Of a stretch of 64,000 nt of DNA, positions 59,169 to 64,000 are shown piece by piece; the first letter of the stretch is position 1; each line of letters begins with the position of its first letter. The notes under the pieces are model-generated. The model was not told the DNA's origin, searched no databases, and saw only the letters and a program-made list of their open reading frames with translations. A program made the translations under genes and the position numbers. This stretch comes from DATLZU01 sp051293835. Lineage in GTDB: Bacteria > Nitrospirota > Nitrospiria > Nitrospirales > Nitrospiraceae. The stretch covers positions 62,001-126,000 of the forward strand of contig JBPKMA010000001.1 in NCBI GenBank assembly GCA_051293835.1. Reading direction: 5' to 3'.

Positions 59169-62135
59169 ATGATTAAGGCTTGGTTACTTGAGGAGATGTT
59201 CAGATTCAATCGGTTCGCGTTGTGGGTGGAAGGCAACCAGGACGAGTGGGGTGCGGGCGATTCGGTTACCGAGGAAGAAGAACAACCACCGCCGCCGCCG
59301 ACCGGGTTGACTGCCAAACCAGGAAACGGTCGGATCACCTTGACCTGGGATCCTGTCCCGGATGCCTTGTACTACAACCTCTATTTCATGACGTCCAAGG
59401 GTGTTCAGATCAAGTTTTCGGAGCTCACCCGTCCGATCGCTGGTCCCGAGGATTTCAAGCACACCATCGGCGTGACCAAGGAAAAAGGCAATTGCATCGA
59501 AGGCGTGACGTCTCCGTTCGTGCACGACGATCTTGCCAACGGTACTTGTTACCACTACGTCGTCACGGTGGTGACGCCGAAAGGCGAGAGCCCGGAGTCC
59601 CAGGAAGTGATGGCGATCCCGTCGCCGTATCTGTTGGCCATGCAGTTCGGGCAGGAGGGCGTCGACGACGGAGAATTCAGTTCGCCCACCGGTATCGCAG
59701 TGGACAAAGACGGGAACATCTACGTTGCCGACACCGACAATCATTCGATCCAAAAATTCGACAAGGATGGCAAGTTCCTTGCCCGTTGGGGCGGTGAGCC
59801 GAGTCAGGAGGAAGGGCTGTTTTACTATCCGCGCGGACTGGCGATCGGCCCCGACGGCGAAGTCTATGTGGCAGACAGCGGCAACAACCGGGTGCAGAAG
59901 TTCGATGCCGACGGCAACTGCATGCATGCCTGGGGGAAGTTCGGCTTTGCGTGGCGCGGTGCCGACATGGGAAAGTTCGATGTACCCTGGGGCGTTGCCA
60001 CCGACAAGGACGGCAACATTTACGTCGCGGACACCAGCAATTCCCGCATTCAGAAGTTCAAGTCCGACGGGACGCCATTGCTGAAATGGGGCCGCGATGG
60101 CAGCTTTGACGGCGCGTTTTTCTTCCCTCGGGGGATCGCTGTCGATTTCGTTGGCAACATCTTCGTGGCCGATGAAGGGAACAATCGCATCCAAAAATTC
60201 GACGCCAGGGGGAGCTTTCTGGCCAAGTGGGGCCGCGAAGGCAGCGGCCCCGGCCAGTTTAAGGCCCCCTGGGGAGTCGCCTGCGATGCGCTCGGCAATG
60301 TGTACGTGGTGGACAGCGGCAATCACCGCATTCAAAAATTTGACGGCAACGGCACCTTCTTATGTGCCTGGGGTAACCGGGGAAAAACCGAAGGGCAGCT
60401 TAATTTCCCATCCGGGATCGCGGTTGACCGAGAAGGATGCGTCTACGTCGTGGATAGCGGCAACAACCGCGTCCTGAAGTACGTGCCGACCGAGGAACAG
60501 TTGGCGCAGGAGCAAAAGACCGCGCCCAAAGAATCGGGCGAGCATGCGCCGCCCAGGAGCCTCGTTGTCAAACCCGGAGACACAGAAACCCATATCAGTT
60601 GGATGGAGGTGCCGGGCGCGGTCTCCTACAATCTCTACTTCAATACCTCGCCGAACCTGACGATGCAGACAGCGACCAAGATCGAAGGTGTGACCAGCCC
60701 TTTCACCCACACCGGTCTGACCAACGACATTCCCTATTACTACGCGCTGACGGCGGTCTATGAGGATGGGGCCGAGAGTCCGCTGTCGGAGGAGGTGACG
60801 GCGACGCCGGTTCTCATCGACATGACGGCGCCGCAGAACGCCAACGCCTTGATCAATCACGGCGCGTTCATGACGAATTCCCCGGAGGTGATGGTTACGA
60901 TTTCAGCGGTGGATGTGGATACGGGCGTCGCGGCGTATTACATCTCGGAGAATCCCATGACACCCATGGCCGGTACGCCGGGCTGGGTTGATGTCGAGCC
61001 GGCGCAAAAGTTCGGCGCCACGATTCCATTTGTGCTCTCTCCGGGGGACGGACAGAAAACCATCTATGTCTGGTTCAAGGATGCGGGTAACAACGTGTCG
61101 ATGCCCGCCTCGGCCAGTATCCTGGTTAACACGTCGGGCTATCTGTGCGTGTCGAAATGGGGAAAACCGGGCCGCGGCGCCTCCCTGCTGCACGGTGGTG
61201 AATTCATGCCACCAATATACGGGTTGGCCGTGGATCCGCAGGGCTGCCTCTTTGTGGTCGACAACGGCAACAACCGTGTGCAGAAGTTCGACAGCAATGG
61301 CAACTTCATCATCCTATGGGGAAGCTTCGGATCGGCCAACGCCAATTTTCACAATCCGACCGGCGTTGCCTGTGACGCCAAGGGCGATGTGTACGTCGTT
61401 GATACAAACAACCACCGGGTGCAGAAATTTGACGGCAAGTTGGGCGGGTACCTGATGAAGTTTGGCTCGCGAGGCAACGGCGAAGGGCAGTTCAACGCGC
61501 CCTGGGGAATCGCAATCGATTGCGTGCGCGGGTACATCTATGTCGTGGACAGCGCGAATTTCCGGGTGCAGAAGTTCGACATGACCGGCGAATTTATCAT
61601 GGCATGGGGCAGTTTCGGTAACGGCGACGGCCAGTTCTATTTCCCACGCGGCATCGCGGTCGATCAAGCGGACGGCTCGGTCTATGTCGTGGATATGGGC
61701 AACCACCGGGTGCAGAAATTCGACACCAGCACGAACGTACTGCCGCAATTACTGACCAAATGGGGCGGCAGTTCGGAGGCCGGCCATGCCAGCAGCCCGC
61801 AGGCCCAGGAGGCCGGCCAGTTGCGCTCGCCGTGGGGGATTGCGGTCGACAGCCGAGGCGACGTGTATGTTACTGATACTGGCAATCACCGCGTGCAGAA
61901 GTTCGACCGTGAGGGCAATTTCATCACCCAGTGGGGTGGCTTCGGCAATGGCGACGGGCAGTTCAACTTTCCATACGGGATCGCCGTGGATGCCAAGGGC
62001 AGCGTGTACGTGGTCGACAGCGGCAACACGCGCGTGCAGCAGTTCATGCCGGCTGAGGAAGGCAGCGAGCGGTTGAAGGAGGAAGCCGAAGCAGCTGCAG
62101 AACTCGCAAAGGCACAGGGCGCGGCGCAAGTGTAA
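59169..62135 (+). CDS. Large NHL-repeat protein with fibronectin type III-like domains
   Basis: The 988-residue protein has an FN3-like domain at about 40-155 (LTWDPVPDALYYNLYFM). Six NHL repeats follow at about 165-440 (for example IYVADTDNHSIQKFD, VYVADSGNNRVQKFD), then a second FN3-like domain at about 460-545 and an Ig-like domain at about 550-655. Six more NHL repeats at about 670-965 (VYVVDTNNHRVQKFD and others) precede a short helical tail. Six blades make one propeller, so two propellers are expected. No signal peptide is apparent at MIKAWLLEEMFRFNRF. NHL propellers bind proteins or RNA, and the role here is unknown. guaB starts 30 bp after its stop. Confidence 0.88.
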   Translation: MIKAWLLEEMFRFNRFALWVEGNQDEWGAGDSVTEEEEQPPPPPTGLTAKPGNGRITLTWDPVPDALYYNLYFMTSKGVQIKFSELTRPIAGPEDFKHTIGVTKEKGNCIEGVTSPFVHDDLANGTCYHYVVTVVTPKGESPESQEVMAIPSPYLLAMQFGQEGVDDGEFSSPTGIAVDKDGNIYVADTDNHSIQKFDKDGKFLARWGGEPSQEEGLFYYPRGLAIGPDGEVYVADSGNNRVQKFDADGNCMHAWGKFGFAWRGADMGKFDVPWGVATDKDGNIYVADTSNSRIQKFKSDGTPLLKWGRDGSFDGAFFFPRGIAVDFVGNIFVADEGNNRIQKFDARGSFLAKWGREGSGPGQFKAPWGVACDALGNVYVVDSGNHRIQKFDGNGTFLCAWGNRGKTEGQLNFPSGIAVDREGCVYVVDSGNNRVLKYVPTEEQLAQEQKTAPKESGEHAPPRSLVVKPGDTETHISWMEVPGAVSYNLYFNTSPNLTMQTATKIEGVTSPFTHTGLTNDIPYYYALTAVYEDGAESPLSEEVTATPVLIDMTAPQNANALINHGAFMTNSPEVMVTISAVDVDTGVAAYYISENPMTPMAGTPGWVDVEPAQKFGATIPFVLSPGDGQKTIYVWFKDAGNNVSMPASASILVNTSGYLCVSKWGKPGRGASLLHGGEFMPPIYGLAVDPQGCLFVVDNGNNRVQKFDSNGNFIILWGSFGSANANFHNPTGVACDAKGDVYVVDTNNHRVQKFDGKLGGYLMKFGSRGNGEGQFNAPWGIAIDCVRGYIYVVDSANFRVQKFDMTGEFIMAWGSFGNGDGQFYFPRGIAVDQADGSVYVVDMGNHRVQKFDTSTNVLPQLLTKWGGSSEAGHASSPQAQEAGQLRSPWGIAVDSRGDVYVTDTGNHRVQKFDREGNFITQWGGFGNGDGQFNFPYGIAVDAKGSVYVVDSGNTRVQQFMPAEEGSERLKEEAEAAAELAKAQGAAQV

Positions 62136-62165
62136 GATCCGAATGGGAGCAGACGGAGAGGCGTC

Positions 62166-63632
<1,467 letters not shown>

Positions 63633-63638
63633 CGCGAA

Positions 63639-63719
63639 TAGCGAGTAGCGAATAGCGATAGCGCGGGGAAAAAGTTCGTACGAGTCGGCTGCTAGCTACC
63701 AGCTATTTGCTACTGGCTA
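63639..63719. repeat. Inverted repeat in the guaB-guaA spacer
   Basis: TAGCGAGTAGCGAATAGC (63639-63656) and GCTATTTGCTACTGGCTA (63702-63719) are inverted copies matching at 16 of 18 positions, with 45 bp between. The left arm is itself built from tandem TAGCGA[A/G] units. The right arm ends five bases before the guaA ATG and may affect its translation. Confidence 0.7.
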
Positions 63720-63723
63720 AGAC

Positions 63724-64000
63724 ATGGAACTCGGGCACGACCGCATCCTCGTCCTCGATTTCGGATCCCAGTATACGCAGCTTATCGCCCGCCGTATCAG
63801 AGAAGCCCAGGTGTATTCGCAGATCCTTCCGTATTCGGCGCCGCTTGCTACTGTCTTGGCGTACCGCCCCAAGGGGCTCGTGCTGTCGGGAGGTCCTGCC
63901 AGTGTCTACGAGCGTCGCGCACCGCTGATCTCCGAGCGCTTGCTGGCTCTGGGTATTCCTGTTCTCGGTATCTGTTACGGTATGCAACTGGTCACGCATC
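63724..64000 (+). CDS. guaA: GMP synthase (glutamine-hydrolysing), 5' part
   Basis: The first 92 residues are present and the gene runs out of the window. DRILVLDFGSQYTQLIARRI, YRPKGLVLSGGPASVY and the nucleophile elbow VLGICYGMQLVTH (Cys) are those of the N-terminal glutamine amidotransferase domain of GuaA. It aminates XMP to GMP, the step after guaB. The start MELGHDRILVLD follows a repeat arm with no clear ribosome-binding site. Confidence 0.95.
   Translation, partial: MELGHDRILVLDFGSQYTQLIARRIREAQVYSQILPYSAPLATVLAYRPKGLVLSGGPASVYERRAPLISERLLALGIPVLGICYGMQLVTH

Noticed and set aside
59184..60335. A 383-codon minus-strand frame within the NHL gene
   Set aside because: Its repeated VHIAV/VGNVDV pattern is only the complement of the NHL repeats on the plus strand.
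59700..62050. Possible CRISPR or DNA-level tandem repeat
   Set aside because: The periodic similarity is at protein level (NHL repeats of varying length and codon use), not identical DNA repeats with unique spacers.

Overview
The window looks like chromosomal DNA of a GC-rich Gram-negative bacterium, most likely Nitrospira or a close relative in the Nitrospirota. This is an inference from gene content: a NarK-type nitrate/nitrite carrier, a five-haem cytochrome c, a SmbP-like small metal-binding protein, a periplasmic blue copper protein, a TolC channel, and a tripartite PurS/PurQ/PurL with a [4Fe-4S]-type PurF. No 16S rRNA or tRNA gene is present to confirm it.

Layout. 0-6.2 kb: the 3' end of a RelA/SpoT gene, a cyclic-nucleotide-domain MscS channel, DUF192, zinc-ribbon and exported flavodoxin genes, a bfd gene behind a promoter with a near-perfect Fur box, and oligoendopeptidase F. 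6.1-12.9 kb: two frame-broken genes, then HDAC-like deacetylase, pentahaem cytochrome, rhodanese, SmbP, nitrilase and YqgE genes. 13-22.7 kb: uvrA (with a palindromic repeat inside its reading frame), a membrane protein, RNase Z, a CPBP-family protein, TolC and an M28 peptidase. 23-27.5 kb: an RRM protein, broken FKBP and umuDC genes, and narK. 27.6-37.3 kb: a same-strand run ribBA-ribH-nusB-purB-purC-purS-purQ-purL-purF, with one odd 466-bp gap between purQ and purL. 37.5-48.8 kb: mixed genes including a TlpA-like thioredoxin, methyltransferase, DCC thiol protein, a TPR/metallopeptidase, recG and ppx/gppA. 48.8-54.1 kb: a decayed accessory stretch (integrase and nucleotidyltransferase remnants, broken esterase and broken surface protein) around an intact PqqD-like/methyltransferase fusion and a cupredoxin. 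54.3-64 kb: a Lys-rich/acidic two-part protein, an exported Lon-type protease domain divergent from a pentapeptide-like membrane protein, scpA-scpB, a double NHL-propeller protein, guaB and the 5' end of guaA.

How the genes work together. Two purine blocks (purBCSQLF and guaB-guaA) cover most of the later IMP pathway and the GMP branch. ribBA/ribH supply riboflavin. scpAB serves chromosome segregation. uvrA, recG and the dead umuDC belong to DNA repair. The electron-transfer and metal theme (cytochrome, SmbP, cupredoxin, Bfd, flavodoxin, TlpA, DCC) fits a respiratory chemolithotroph.

The most striking global signal is that reading-frame breaks cluster in accessory genes (6.5-7.7, 24.3-26.1, 39.2-40.0, 49.6-49.9 and 52.0-54.1 kb) while the core genes between them are intact. 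At least three breaks are repaired by one base in a short homopolymer, so localized sequencing error must be excluded before calling all of them pseudogenes. No CRISPR array, intact mobile element or obviously complete novel defence system was seen. The best candidates for undescribed biology are the PqqD-like/methyltransferase fusion, the exported stand-alone S16 domain with its divergent partner, the two-part histone-like/acidic protein, the leaderless double six-bladed NHL protein and the purQ-purL gap.
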